41,607 bases of DNA from an uncultured Erysipelotrichaceae bacterium (GCA_947166565.1 CAMVEL010000017.1:1-41607), one strand, 5' to 3'; shown: positions 31,465-40,410, counted from the stretch's first letter. Translations and numbers: made by a program. The notes: generated by a model from the sequence alone, not told the origin.

Positions 31465-31974
31465 ATGGAATACATTCAAATTGCAAAGCTAAACAAGACA
31501 TTTGGATTAAAGGGAGAATTCAGGGCTTATTCCCTCACGGATTTCCCCGAAGAAAGGTTCAAGAAAGGCAAAACCATGTTTTTTCTTGACCCAAAAACTT
31601 CGGAAACCACTCCTTTTACGCTTTCCTCTTACCGAAAAAAGGATCCTTTTGTTTTTATAGGCTTTAAGGAAATCCAAACTATCGAGGAAGCAGAAAAACA
31701 TTTGGGGAAATTCTTGGTTATTCCAAAGGAAGAGGCCGTTATTCCAAATGGGGCATTTCACGTTTTCGACCTTTTAGATTGTGAAGTCTATTCTGAAGAA
31801 GGCGAGAAAATCGGCGTCGTCATCGATATTTTCTCTTATTCTCCAGTAAAGAATCTGAGAATTAAAAGAGAGGGGAAAAATGATTTGCAAGTGCCTTTTG
31901 TGGATCAATTCATTAAAGAGGTTGATGTCGAAGCAAAACGTATCGTTATCCATGTCATAGAGGGGCTATTATGA
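31465..31974 (+). CDS. rimM: ribosome maturation factor RimM
   Basis: A 169-residue RimM: N-terminal barrel starting YIQIAKLNKTFGLKGEFRAYSLTDFPEERF and C-terminal PRC barrel (GAFHVFDLLDCEVYSEEGEKIG, about 95-165). RimM helps 30S head assembly and binds S19. The start must be at or near this ATG because the family motif begins at residue 3; no ribosome site is present, and the codon directly follows the T-run of a hairpin. It overlaps trmD by 4 nt. Confidence 0.96.
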   Translation: MEYIQIAKLNKTFGLKGEFRAYSLTDFPEERFKKGKTMFFLDPKTSETTPFTLSSYRKKDPFVFIGFKEIQTIEEAEKHLGKFLVIPKEEAVIPNGAFHVFDLLDCEVYSEEGEKIGVVIDIFSYSPVKNLRIKREGKNDLQVPFVDQFIKEVDVEAKRIVIHVIEGLL

Positions 31975-32756
31975 AGATAACCATCCTCACTTTATTCCCT
32001 GAGATGTTCGTAGGATTCAAGGAGAATTCGATAATGAAGCGTGCTCTTGGAAAAGGGGTCGCGACACTCGAATTAATCAATATCCGCGATTATACGAAAG
32101 ATAAATATAGAAGGACGGATACTCCTCCGATTGGGGGCGGAGCTGGGCTTGTACAAAAAGCGCAGCCAATTGTCGATGCAATAGAGGCTGTAAGGACCCC
32201 AAATAGCCTTGTTGCTCTAATGTCGCCAAGAGGTGAAACCTATTCGCAGAAGAAAGCTGTCCAATATTCAAAGCTCGATCATCTCATCATCGTCTGCGGT
32301 CATTATGAAGGCATAGATGAGCGAGTGAATAAATATGTTGATGAACTGATTTCCATTGGAGATTACATTCTTACCGGTGGCGAAATTCCTGCGATGGGCA
32401 TTGCGGATTCTGTTATTCGCCTCCTTGATGGAGCAATTGCCGAAGATAGTTTAATAGATGAATCCTTTAACAACGATTTATTAGAATACCCACAGTATAC
32501 AGAGCCTTATGATTTCAATGGTGATAAGGTTCCTGATCTCCTTTATTCAGGCGACCATAAATCCGTGGAAAAGTGGCGGAGAAAGCAAAGTCTTTCCTTA
32601 ACAAGAAAATATCGTCCTGACTTGTTCAAAAATGTCAATTTATCCAAATCTGACAAAAAACTTTTGGACGAAATCGATAAAGGCGATACACCTCAATGGG
32701 AAGAGAAAGCGAATGAGGTTGGACGCAAATTCAACCACAATCGGAACTCCGATTAA
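31971..32756 (+). CDS. trmD: tRNA (guanine-37-N1)-methyltransferase
   Basis: A 261-residue TrmD, which methylates G37 next to the anticodon using SAM and prevents frameshifting. Family features: ITILTLFPEMF, PPIGGGAGLVQKAQPI, and the trefoil-knot SAM site with CGHYEGIDERV, SIGDYILTGGEIPAM. The length exceeds the usual ~240 by a C-terminal polar tail. GAGGGG lies before the ATG, and the gene ends in a strong bidirectional terminator shared with ffh. Confidence 0.97.
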   Translation: MKITILTLFPEMFVGFKENSIMKRALGKGVATLELINIRDYTKDKYRRTDTPPIGGGAGLVQKAQPIVDAIEAVRTPNSLVALMSPRGETYSQKKAVQYSKLDHLIIVCGHYEGIDERVNKYVDELISIGDYILTGGEIPAMGIADSVIRLLDGAIAEDSLIDESFNNDLLEYPQYTEPYDFNGDKVPDLLYSGDHKSVEKWRRKQSLSLTRKYRPDLFKNVNLSKSDKKLLDEIDKGDTPQWEEKANEVGRKFNHNRNSD

Positions 32757-32765
32757 CGACATATT

Positions 32766-32796
32766 AAAACTGGGAATGACAACCATTCCCAGTTTT
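32766..32796. terminator. bidirectional terminator between trmD and ffh
   Basis: AAAACTGGGAATG (32766-32778) pairs with CATTCCCAGTTTT (32784-32796), a 13-bp perfect stem with a 5-nt loop; T-runs on both strands. It serves convergent trmD (+) and ffh (-). Confidence 0.95.
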
Positions 32797-32800
32797 CTTT

Positions 32801-34126
32801 TTAGAATCTGAATCCTCCACCAGGTTTGCCCTGATATTGTTTCATTTGCTTCATCATTTTTTTACTGTCTTCATAACGTCTGATCACACGATTGACGTCA
32901 GCGTTGGTAAGGCCAGAGCCCTTTGCTATGCGATTTTTGTGACTATAACGGAGTATTTCGGGATGTCTTCTTTCGTAAGGGGTCATTGAATTGATGATGG
33001 CTTCGAAAACAACCATTTCTCTTTCGGCTTTTTCCTTTTGCTCATCTGTTAACTTGGGCATTCCCGGAATCATTTTGGCAATCGCGGACAAAGAACCGAT
33101 GCGACGGACTTGTTTCATTTGTTTAAGCATGTCTTCGAGCGTGTAATCGCCTTCCATCATCCTCTTGGCGGTTTTCTCCGCCTCTTTCTCGTCCATGATA
33201 TCCTTGGCTTTCTCAACAAGGGTAACGACGTCACCCATCCCAAGGATCCTATCGGCCATTCTGGATGGATAGAAAGGTTCGAGATCTTCCATCTTTTCAC
33301 CAATACCAGCGTATTTGATTGGCAATCCGGTTAGGTATTTAATCGAAAGGGCGGCACCACCACGGGCATCGCCATCGAGTTTGGACATAATGACGCCTGT
33401 TAAACGCAAATCTTTGTTGAAGGCATTGGCGACGTTGACGGAATCTTGTCCGGCCGCCGCATCTACAAGAAGGAGAACCTCGTTTGGATGAACTTCATGA
33501 TTGATGTTCTTCAACTCTTCCATTAGGCCTTCATCTATTTGCAAGCGTCCAGCGGTATCGATTAAAAGAACGTCATAGCCTTCTTTTATCGCCTGTTTTT
33601 GGGCTTCTTTGGCAATCTTGACGGGATCATCCTTGCCTAAGGAAAAGAATGTCATCCCGACTTGGTCGGCAACGGTATGCAATTGTTCGATGGCGGCTGG
33701 GCGATACACGTCAGCGGCCGCGACCATGACTTTCTTATGTTCTTTGGAAATCCAGTGATGACCAAGTTTTCCAGCGGTCGTAGTTTTACCAGTTCCTTGC
33801 AAGCCAACCAAAAGAATCGTTGTTAAACCACCTTTGGTGAAAGATATTTCGGTTTGGTCCGCGCCAAGGAGCTCCTCGATTTCGTCATGGACGACCTTGA
33901 CAATCATCTGAGAAGGATTGACCTTGTTATAAACGTCGAGACCGATGGATTTTTCCTTAACGTCGTTTGTAAAAGCTTTGACGACTTTGAAATTGACGTC
34001 GGCTTCAAGGAGGGCAACGCGAATCTCCTTGAGCATGTCGTCCATGTTCTTTTCGCTTAAATGAGACTGACCACGGAGTTTTTTAAAGATATTGCTGAAA
34101 CGATCAGATAGAGATTCAAATGCCAT
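32801..34126 (-). CDS. ffh: signal recognition particle protein Ffh (SRP54)
   Basis: A 441-residue SRP GTPase binding signal sequences of nascent membrane proteins. N domain (1-~95); G domain with GLQGTGKTTTAGKLG (P-loop, ~106), DTAGRLQIDE, SKLDGDARGGAALS; then the Met-rich M domain (from ~300), with MKQ repeats that bind signal peptides and SRP RNA. The start overlaps ylxM by 11 nt and has AAAGGA. The SRP RNA gene is not in the window. Confidence 0.98.
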   Translation of the reverse strand: MAFESLSDRFSNIFKKLRGQSHLSEKNMDDMLKEIRVALLEADVNFKVVKAFTNDVKEKSIGLDVYNKVNPSQMIVKVVHDEIEELLGADQTEISFTKGGLTTILLVGLQGTGKTTTAGKLGHHWISKEHKKVMVAAADVYRPAAIEQLHTVADQVGMTFFSLGKDDPVKIAKEAQKQAIKEGYDVLLIDTAGRLQIDEGLMEELKNINHEVHPNEVLLLVDAAAGQDSVNVANAFNKDLRLTGVIMSKLDGDARGGAALSIKYLTGLPIKYAGIGEKMEDLEPFYPSRMADRILGMGDVVTLVEKAKDIMDEKEAEKTAKRMMEGDYTLEDMLKQMKQVRRIGSLSAIAKMIPGMPKLTDEQKEKAEREMVVFEAIINSMTPYERRHPEILRYSHKNRIAKGSGLTNADVNRVIRRYEDSKKMMKQMKQYQGKPGGGFRF

Positions 34127-34460
34127 TGCTGAGATCCTTTACTAACTGTTGATAGAGTTCTAATTTTATTTTGTCATCGTCAACCGCCTCGATGGCTTCG
34201 ATTGTTTTTTTAATGTCTTTCCTTTTTTCCACCAAATGGAGTTTTTCTTCATAGGATTGCATCTTCGCGACAGCTTTTTCAATCGCGTCATGAACGGCCG
34301 CGCGGGAAACAAGACTATCGGAAGCAATCTCGCTTAAAGACAAATCAAACCGATAATACTCATTCAGCACCTCTCTTTGTTTTGGGGTTAGCATGGCTTC
34401 ATAAGAAGCGAAAAGATCAAGAATGTCGCGTCTAGATTCGAGAATATCGAGGTCATTCAT
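34116..34460 (-). CDS. ylxM: YlxM/p13-like HTH protein, putative SRP-associated
   Basis: A 114-residue protein of the UPF0122 family. It has a sigma-70 region-4-like helix-turn-helix (LTPKQREVLNEYYRFDLSLSEIASDSLVSRAAVHDAIEKAVAKM, about 23-66) and a coiled C-terminal part. YlxM of streptococci modulates SRP GTPases. Its position between ftsY and ffh, overlapping both (8 and 11 nt), fits the family and implies coupled translation. AGGAG precedes the ATG. Confidence 0.94.
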   Translation of the reverse strand: MNDLDILESRRDILDLFASYEAMLTPKQREVLNEYYRFDLSLSEIASDSLVSRAAVHDAIEKAVAKMQSYEEKLHLVEKRKDIKKTIEAIEAVDDDKIKLELYQQLVKDLSNGI

Positions 34461-35463
34461 GTTCTTCGTCTCCTAAAAGAAGGCCATAAAGGTATTTATC
34501 GAGGTCGAATTCCTGCAAATCGTCCATGGTTTCACCCAGTCCGATGAAGCGAACTGGAACGCCTAATTCATCACGAATGGAGAGAATAATACCACCTTTG
34601 GAGGTTCCGTCCATCTTTGTGATGACTATACCGGTCAAATCGGTGACCTCCTTGAAAGCCTTGGCTTGGAGAACCCCGTTTTGTCCGGTCGTTCCATCGA
34701 TGATCAGGAAGCTTTCATGTGGGGCGCCCGGGATTTCCCTTCCCAAAACGCGATTGATTTTGGCAAGTTCCTGCATGAGGTTTTGCTTGGTTTGCTGTCT
34801 ACCGGCCGTATCGACGATCATCAAATCGATGTGGTTGTTTTTGGCGAATTGGCATCCATCATAGACAACAGATGCGGGGTCGCCGTTTTCCTTGCCTGTC
34901 ACAATCGGGCAGCCAAGTCTTTCGGCCCAGATTGAAAGTTGAGCCGTCGCCCCTGCGCGGAAAGTATCCCCCGCAACGAGCATGACCTTCTTTCCTTTTT
35001 GCTGATAACGCCTGGCAAGTTTCGCTATAGACGTGGTTTTTCCGACTCCATTGACGCCGACAACGAGCAAAACCGTGACGGAATCTTCGGCAAAGCGAAT
35101 TTCGTTCTCGATTGAATCACCGGAAGTTGCATAATCGACAAACATGTTATCGATTAATAATTCATTAATCTTTTTGGGGTCGCTGATGCCTTCTTTTTGG
35201 GCATCGTCGAGAAGCTTTTCGATTAGGCGAAGAGAAAGATCGACGCCAACATCGGACTCGATAAGAATCTGCTCCAACTCTTCAAAGTATTCTTCGTTGA
35301 CTTTGGCGTAACGCTTGCTCAAGGAATCAAGCCTAGAAGCGAAATTCTTCCGACTTTTTTGCATTCCCTTCTCATAGGTTTTCAAAGATTTTTCTTCTTG
35401 TTCAGAAGGTTTTGTTTCCTCTTTTTTGGAGAATTTGTTTTTTAAAAATGAAAATAAACCCAT
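34453..35463 (-). CDS. ftsY: SRP receptor FtsY
   Basis: A 336-residue SRP receptor GTPase. A short charged A-region (1-~40, Lys/Glu rich) leads to the NG domain: GVNGVGKTTSIAKLARRY (P-loop, ~137), DTAGRQQTKQNLMQEL, TKMDGTSKGG and the GLGETMDDLQEFD closing motif. GGGAG precedes the start. In many Firmicutes smc lies between rnc and ftsY; here rnc is directly upstream by 12 nt and smc is absent. Confidence 0.97.
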   Translation of the reverse strand: MGLFSFLKNKFSKKEETKPSEQEEKSLKTYEKGMQKSRKNFASRLDSLSKRYAKVNEEYFEELEQILIESDVGVDLSLRLIEKLLDDAQKEGISDPKKINELLIDNMFVDYATSGDSIENEIRFAEDSVTVLLVVGVNGVGKTTSIAKLARRYQQKGKKVMLVAGDTFRAGATAQLSIWAERLGCPIVTGKENGDPASVVYDGCQFAKNNHIDLMIVDTAGRQQTKQNLMQELAKINRVLGREIPGAPHESFLIIDGTTGQNGVLQAKAFKEVTDLTGIVITKMDGTSKGGIILSIRDELGVPVRFIGLGETMDDLQEFDLDKYLYGLLLGDEEHE

Positions 35464-35475
35464 AGTTCTCCCTTT

Positions 35476-36171
35476 CTAGATGGCAAGCTTGGACAAAGCG
35501 TCGCTTGCGGCGGCTGTCTCCGCTGCCTTTTTGCTTTTGCCGATGCCTTCTCCTAATTCATGGCCATCGAGGAAAACCCCGACTGTAAATGTTTTATCGT
35601 TTGGTGTTCCAGATTCCTTCAAGACCACATAAGTAAGATCGCCGCGGTTATCGCTTTGAACGGCTTCCTGCAACGTTGATTTAGGATTCAGTTCAACTCG
35701 TATTTCGGCGGCTTTGATTCTTTCGGTGAGCAATTTCCTGACAAAGTTCAGCGCGAAAGCCTGGCCTTGGTCCAGATAGAGAGCGCCCAAGAACGATTCA
35801 AACACATCCTCAAGAATATTGTCGGCCTTTTTGCCTTCTTCCCCAAGGCTAGGTCCCACAAGAAGACAGGAGTCCAATTTCAATTCACGGGCATAATTGG
35901 CTTCCGCGGCAGTGCAGATGAACTGGGCACGAAGTTTGGAAAGGTCGCCAGAAGACATGTTCGGATGGCAAACATAGCAAAGCTCGGCAGTCACAAGGTT
36001 GACAACCGAATCGCCTAAGAACTCAAGACGTTCATAATCGCGATGTTCGCTCTTTAAATGACCATTCATGGACTTATGGGTAAAAGCCATCTTAAAAAGG
36101 CCAACATCGTTTGGTTCGATATTGTGGATGGCCAGTAGTTTTAAGATTCTTTCTTCCATTTGTTTTTCCAT
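35476..36171 (-). CDS. rnc: ribonuclease III
   Basis: A 231-residue RNase III, cutting double-stranded RNA in rRNA maturation and regulation. Catalytic signature YERLEFLGDSVVNLV (about 46-60) and the second acidic motif EDVFESFLGALYLD (~120); C-terminal dsRBD from about 160 (NPKSTLQEAVQSDN ... GIGKSKKAAETAAA). There are two possible ATGs at 36171 and 36159, neither with a ribosome site. I favour 36171, as an extended -10 (TGGTATAAT) ends 7 nt before it, which would give a leaderless mRNA. Confidence 0.96.
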   Translation of the reverse strand: MEKQMEERILKLLAIHNIEPNDVGLFKMAFTHKSMNGHLKSEHRDYERLEFLGDSVVNLVTAELCYVCHPNMSSGDLSKLRAQFICTAAEANYARELKLDSCLLVGPSLGEEGKKADNILEDVFESFLGALYLDQGQAFALNFVRKLLTERIKAAEIRVELNPKSTLQEAVQSDNRGDLTYVVLKESGTPNDKTFTVGVFLDGHELGEGIGKSKKAAETAAASDALSKLAI

Positions 36172-36178
36172 CGGAGTG

Positions 36179-36187
36179 ATTATACCA
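36179..36187 (-). promoter_or_regulatory. extended -10 promoter abutting rnc start
   Basis: On the minus strand TGGTATAAT (36187-36179) is an extended -10 (TGn-TATAAT). The ATG follows after 7 nt, the usual distance to +1. No good -35 was seen. Confidence 0.5.
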
Positions 36188-36233
36188 ATAATGTAGGATT
36201 ATGAATGTATCCTTTTATAAGGATAAAGCGTTT

Positions 36234-38234
36234 TTAAGCGGTTATTACTATATTCGCATCTGCTTTCGCTTTTTTAAGCAGGTTCTTATACTCCGGATTA
36301 CTCTCGTTCCTAACGATTTCCGAGGCATCGTTTCTCGCGACTTCGAGGATTTTGAAGTCCTCGATGGCGTTCAAATAATCGAAATCTGGAAGACCAGATT
36401 GTTTCAAACCCCCGATAGTTCCGGGACCTCGAAGCCTTAAATCCGCTTCGGCGATTTTGAAACCGTCGTCGGTCGATAATAAAACGGAAAGCTTTTCGAT
36501 GGACTCCTCGTCTTTTTCGTCGGAAACCATGATAAAATAAGCTTCCTCACCATCGCGACCTATACGACCCCTTAGTTGGTGAAGGCTCGACAAAGCGAAA
36601 CGATTAGCTTCATAGACTATCATCAAGCAAGCTTCCTTGATATCAATTCCTACTTCTATTACAGAAGTTGATACCAAAATAGGGCATAAACCAGTCTGAA
36701 AGGCCAATAGAGCGGCTTCTTTCTCATCGACGGTCATTTTCCCGTGTAGCATTGTAACTTTGCCAGAATAGCGTTTTTTGTAATTTTCATAGACGAGTTT
36801 GACCGAAGCCAAATCGTTTTCCCCTTCTTCAATTTGGGGGGCGACGATGAAAATCCTTTTTCCTTTATTTAGAAAAAAGGAAACGGCGGAATCGATTCTT
36901 TTGCTTTTGGAATCGAAAAGCATGGTTTTGACTTCTCTTTTTTTGAAGGGAAAATCGGTCAACGTGGAAACGTCAAGGCTGCCATAAAGGGTAATGGCCA
37001 AGGTTCTAGGAATCGGGGTTGCCGTCATTAATAGCAAATCTGAATCATCGCCCTTAGAAGCCAAATAGGCTCTTTGGTTAACCCCAAATTTATGTTGCTC
37101 ATCAATTATCGCCAAACCTAGGCTTTGATAGATTACGTCTTTGCTGAAAAGGGCATGGGTTCCTACGACCAAATCCAAAGTACCTTCCCTCAATTCCTCA
37201 AGAATACGAAGTCTTTCGACACGACTTGTTGTCCCGACGAGAAGGGCAACGGAAAGGTTGGTATTTTTGAATAAGCCCATGAAAAAAGCGTAATGTTGCC
37301 TTGCTAGAGCATCTGTAGGGGCCATGATCGCCCCTTGCCTGCCTCGAAGATAATTGGTGTAAATCGCAATTCCAGCGACTAGTGTTTTGCCGGTTCCAAC
37401 ATCACCTTGCAGCAAACGATTCATCAAGGAAGGACGTTCCATATCGGTTACGATTTCCTTACAGGCTTTCTTTTGGGAGGCGGTTAATTCAAAAGGCAGG
37501 GAATTGACGAAAGCGGTTAATTCAGAATGGCTAAATTGTCTTGAATATGACCTGCAAAGCTTCTTATTGCCTTGCCTGATAATTTGGTTTTTAAGGCAAA
37601 AAAGAAGGGCTTCCTCGTATTTCAAAGTTCTAGTTCCTTGTAAGACATCATCTTGGGATTTTGGAAAATGGCACCTATATAAGGCGTCTTCTTTTTTAAG
37701 AAGGCGGTATCGTGTCATCAAGGGATTAGGAATTATGTCCTCGATTGGTTCTTTGTTAGCTTCGAAGGCCTTTTTTACAAGACTGATAAAATGACGTTGA
37801 GGGTAGTCCAACGGCAACGAATAGACAGGTTGAATCGTTTCTTCTTCGGGGATGGAGCCTTTCTTCATTGAAATCAGCGTCAGGCAATGCCTTTTGGCAT
37901 CATAACTTGCCTGTATGGTGTATTCGTCGCCTTCATGGATTGATGTGGCCAAATACGGCTGATTCCAGGCCATGATTCGGAACTGGATCCCGACGTCGGA
38001 ATCAAAATAAAAACGGACATTGCTTGTTTTGGAAAAGCGGAGGCTTTCGGTTCTTCCAACTACTTTTCCGTGAATGACAACCTTTTGCTTGTCATTCATC
38101 CTATATAGGGTTTCTTTGGGGGTAAGCCCATATGAAACATAACCTCTAGGAAGGTGAAAAATAACATCTTTGTAAGACGTTATGCCCATCTTTTCCAACA
38201 TGGAATTCACGTTTTTGCTAGAAGATAGTTTCAT
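36234..38234 (-). CDS. recG: ATP-dependent DNA helicase RecG
   Basis: A 666-residue RecG that remodels stalled forks and Holliday junctions. The N-terminal wedge (OB) domain covers about 45-150. Helicase motifs: QGDVGTGKTLVAG (I), DEQHKFGV (II), LMTATPIPRTLAI (III), VGIDIKEACLMIV (V), SLHQLRGRIGR (VI) and the TRG-type end (LRGPGTIGGLKQSGLPDF). Length is near normal. There is no ribosome site; TGTTAGAAT, an extended -10, ends 7 nt before the ATG. It directly follows the fakA terminator, as fapR-plsX-fab genes are absent downstream. Confidence 0.97.
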   Translation of the reverse strand: MKLSSSKNVNSMLEKMGITSYKDVIFHLPRGYVSYGLTPKETLYRMNDKQKVVIHGKVVGRTESLRFSKTSNVRFYFDSDVGIQFRIMAWNQPYLATSIHEGDEYTIQASYDAKRHCLTLISMKKGSIPEEETIQPVYSLPLDYPQRHFISLVKKAFEANKEPIEDIIPNPLMTRYRLLKKEDALYRCHFPKSQDDVLQGTRTLKYEEALLFCLKNQIIRQGNKKLCRSYSRQFSHSELTAFVNSLPFELTASQKKACKEIVTDMERPSLMNRLLQGDVGTGKTLVAGIAIYTNYLRGRQGAIMAPTDALARQHYAFFMGLFKNTNLSVALLVGTTSRVERLRILEELREGTLDLVVGTHALFSKDVIYQSLGLAIIDEQHKFGVNQRAYLASKGDDSDLLLMTATPIPRTLAITLYGSLDVSTLTDFPFKKREVKTMLFDSKSKRIDSAVSFFLNKGKRIFIVAPQIEEGENDLASVKLVYENYKKRYSGKVTMLHGKMTVDEKEAALLAFQTGLCPILVSTSVIEVGIDIKEACLMIVYEANRFALSSLHQLRGRIGRDGEEAYFIMVSDEKDEESIEKLSVLLSTDDGFKIAEADLRLRGPGTIGGLKQSGLPDFDYLNAIEDFKILEVARNDASEIVRNESNPEYKNLLKKAKADANIVITA

Positions 38235-38241
38235 TGAAAAG

Positions 38242-38250
38242 ATTCTAACA
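38242..38250 (-). promoter_or_regulatory. extended -10 promoter abutting recG start
   Basis: On the minus strand TGTTAGAAT (38250-38242), an extended -10 form, ends 7 nt before the recG ATG and overlaps the T-run of the fakA terminator. Confidence 0.45.
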
Positions 38251-38280
38251 TAAAAAGGCCCTTCCTACACGGGAGGGCCT
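38251..38280 (-). terminator. fakA terminator
   Basis: AGGCCCT (38256-38262) pairs with AGGGCCT (38274-38280); the minus strand continues TTTTTA. It ends the yloU-fakA transcript. Confidence 0.88.
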
Positions 38281-38295
38281 AATGGACAAAACGGA

Positions 38296-40038
38296 TTATT
38301 CGACGCCGACAAGGAAGCTATAAACGGGTTGGCCGCCAGACCAAACGTCAACTTGGTAATCGTCCCCATACTGCTCGTTGAGGGAATTGGTGATTTCCTC
38401 TTGTTCTTCGAGGGTGACATCTTCGCCAACAATAACGGTGACGACTGCGCTATTCTTTCTAACTAACGATCCTACTAAGTCAAGCAAGGCTTCTTTCTTA
38501 TCTGAAACGCAAGAAACGATGTTCTTGTCTTTCATAGCCATATAGTAGCCTTTCGTAATGTGAACTCCGTCAATATCGGTGTCTTTGATAGCGTAGGTTA
38601 CAGAGCCGGAACGAACTGTTTTTAGACTGCTCTTCATGTCTTTGAAGATATCATCGGCTTCAAGATCGGGGTTGAACTGCATGCAAGCGGTGATACCTTG
38701 AGGAATGTTCTTTGTTGGAACAACCCTAGCTTTTATCGAAGTATCCGCCATAACTTCGCAGGCTTGCGAAGCGGACATGAGGATATTAGAGTTGTTTGGG
38801 AAGATAAAAACGTTTTGGGCCTTAGTTTGTTTAATGGCCTTCACGAAATCCTCAGTTGATGGATTCATGGTCTGACCACCGGAAACGATTTGGTCAACAC
38901 CGAGCTCGCGGAACATTTCGTCAAGTCCTGTACCAGAAGAAACAACAACTAGAGCATATGGTTTTTCGGTGACGATTTCTTCCGTTTCCGAATTATCTTC
39001 CCCAACTTCCGCATTGCGACGAGCCTTGTTTCTTTCAATGTTTCCGACCATATCGGTAGCAACTTGGCCGTGCTCGATGTTATGGTGTTCCTCAGACATG
39101 TTCTCGATGGTGATAGACACAAATTCGCCGAATTGTTGGGCATAATTGAGCATATTACCAGGAGTTAAGGTATGGACATGCACTTTCACAATGTCATCAT
39201 CGCGAACGGTGACGACGGATTTGCCGTGGCTAGAAAGGAAACGAAGGAATGTCTTTTCGTTGAATGCTCTTTTGCCCGTTCCAACTTCGCCAACGCGAAG
39301 GATGAATTGGGTGCAATAGCCATAACCTTCTTCATCTTCGGTTAGCTTTGCCCCAGCATATAAGGGGATATCGTTTTGGATAGGCTCATGGGAAACGGTC
39401 GATAGGTCGGCGTTACGAGTAATAACTTCCCCATGGACGGCACTGACCATGCCTTCGATGATGCGAACCAATCCGGCTCCACCGCTATCGACGACGCCAA
39501 CTTCGGCCAAAACAGGTAGAAGATCAGGCGTATGAGCTAAAGAAATACGTGCTTGCTCAAGGAAATAATCCATGGCTTGCTCGATGGAAGTATTTTTCTT
39601 AACAAAGTCGGAAAGCGCTGCGCTAGCTTCGCGGATAACCGTAAGGATCGTTCCTTCTACTGGCTTCATTACGGCTTTGTAGGCAATTTCCCTGGCTTTG
39701 GCAAAACAATCGGCAAGAGCGATCGCGTTTAATGTTTCTTTGCCCTCGCAAGCTAAGGAAAAACCTTTAAATATTTGTGAGGTGATAACACCGGAATTCC
39801 CCCTAGCGCCCATTAGAAGGCCACGAGAGAAATTGCTGGAAACCACAAAAAGATCGACAGACTCTTTATTTTGAATTTCCTTCATGCCAGAAGTGACTGT
39901 CAAATTCATGTTCATTCCAGTGTCGCCATCTGGAACGGGGAAAACGTTCAACTGATCGACTTCTGGATAATGGTTATATAGGTTATTCGCCCCGGAGATA
40001 TACATCTCCTTAAGTACGGTGGCGTTGATAGTTTTCAT
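38296..40038 (-). CDS. fakA: fatty acid kinase catalytic subunit-like DAK2 protein (FakA/YloV)
   Basis: A 580-residue protein of the DhaL/DAK2 plus YloV type. The N-terminal ATP-binding domain has VFPVPDGDTGMNMNLT (~31-46), the Asp residues that bind Mg-ATP, and MGARGNSGVITSQIFKG. The C-terminal part (from ~320) resembles the DegV-related EDD fold. FakA phosphorylates fatty acids carried by FakB (DegV) proteins for phospholipid synthesis and signalling. FakB is not in the window. The start has an AGGAC site and follows yloU by 9 nt, as in B. subtilis. Confidence 0.93.
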   Translation of the reverse strand: MKTINATVLKEMYISGANNLYNHYPEVDQLNVFPVPDGDTGMNMNLTVTSGMKEIQNKESVDLFVVSSNFSRGLLMGARGNSGVITSQIFKGFSLACEGKETLNAIALADCFAKAREIAYKAVMKPVEGTILTVIREASAALSDFVKKNTSIEQAMDYFLEQARISLAHTPDLLPVLAEVGVVDSGGAGLVRIIEGMVSAVHGEVITRNADLSTVSHEPIQNDIPLYAGAKLTEDEEGYGYCTQFILRVGEVGTGKRAFNEKTFLRFLSSHGKSVVTVRDDDIVKVHVHTLTPGNMLNYAQQFGEFVSITIENMSEEHHNIEHGQVATDMVGNIERNKARRNAEVGEDNSETEEIVTEKPYALVVVSSGTGLDEMFRELGVDQIVSGGQTMNPSTEDFVKAIKQTKAQNVFIFPNNSNILMSASQACEVMADTSIKARVVPTKNIPQGITACMQFNPDLEADDIFKDMKSSLKTVRSGSVTYAIKDTDIDGVHITKGYYMAMKDKNIVSCVSDKKEALLDLVGSLVRKNSAVVTVIVGEDVTLEEQEEITNSLNEQYGDDYQVDVWSGGQPVYSFLVGVE

Positions 40039-40047
40039 TGTTTTGTC

Positions 40048-40410
40048 CTAAATATCTTTAACATCTTGGACGTACACGTTGACGGCAGGGAATTTAACTT
40101 GGAAAGTCTTTTCTAAGATATATTTGACTTTCTTTTGGACTTCGGAAACGATTTCAGGAATCTTAACTCCGTAGGCGCAGATAACATAAATATCCACGGA
40201 ATAGCCTTTTTGAGTCTTTTTTACATAAATGCCTTTATTAAATTCCTCGACTTTAAGGAGCTCATAAATGTTGTCGCGCAAAATACTCTTGCTGGCAAGG
40301 CCGACAACCCCATAGCATTCTTGGGTGGCGTTGCCTGCAATAGAAGCAATGGCGGAAACCGATACTTCGATCCCTCCGAATTCCGTCCGTTTAGATACGT
40401 TTGATGACAT
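40048..40410 (-). CDS. yloU: Asp23/YloU-family protein
   Basis: A 120-residue Asp23-family protein (DUF322), small, soluble and alpha/beta. Typical sequence: VSVSAIASIAGNATQECYGVVGLA, followed by KGYSVDIYVICAYGVKIPEIVSEVQKKVKYILE and VNVYVQDV. These proteins are envelope-stress or membrane-associated scaffolds; YloU is always found before fakA. The promoter is TTGACA-16-GATAAT with TG extension, and a 16-bp perfect palindrome sits at the transcript 5' end. No clear Shine-Dalgarno is present. Confidence 0.92.
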   Translation of the reverse strand: MSSNVSKRTEFGGIEVSVSAIASIAGNATQECYGVVGLASKSILRDNIYELLKVEEFNKGIYVKKTQKGYSVDIYVICAYGVKIPEIVSEVQKKVKYILEKTFQVKFPAVNVYVQDVKDI

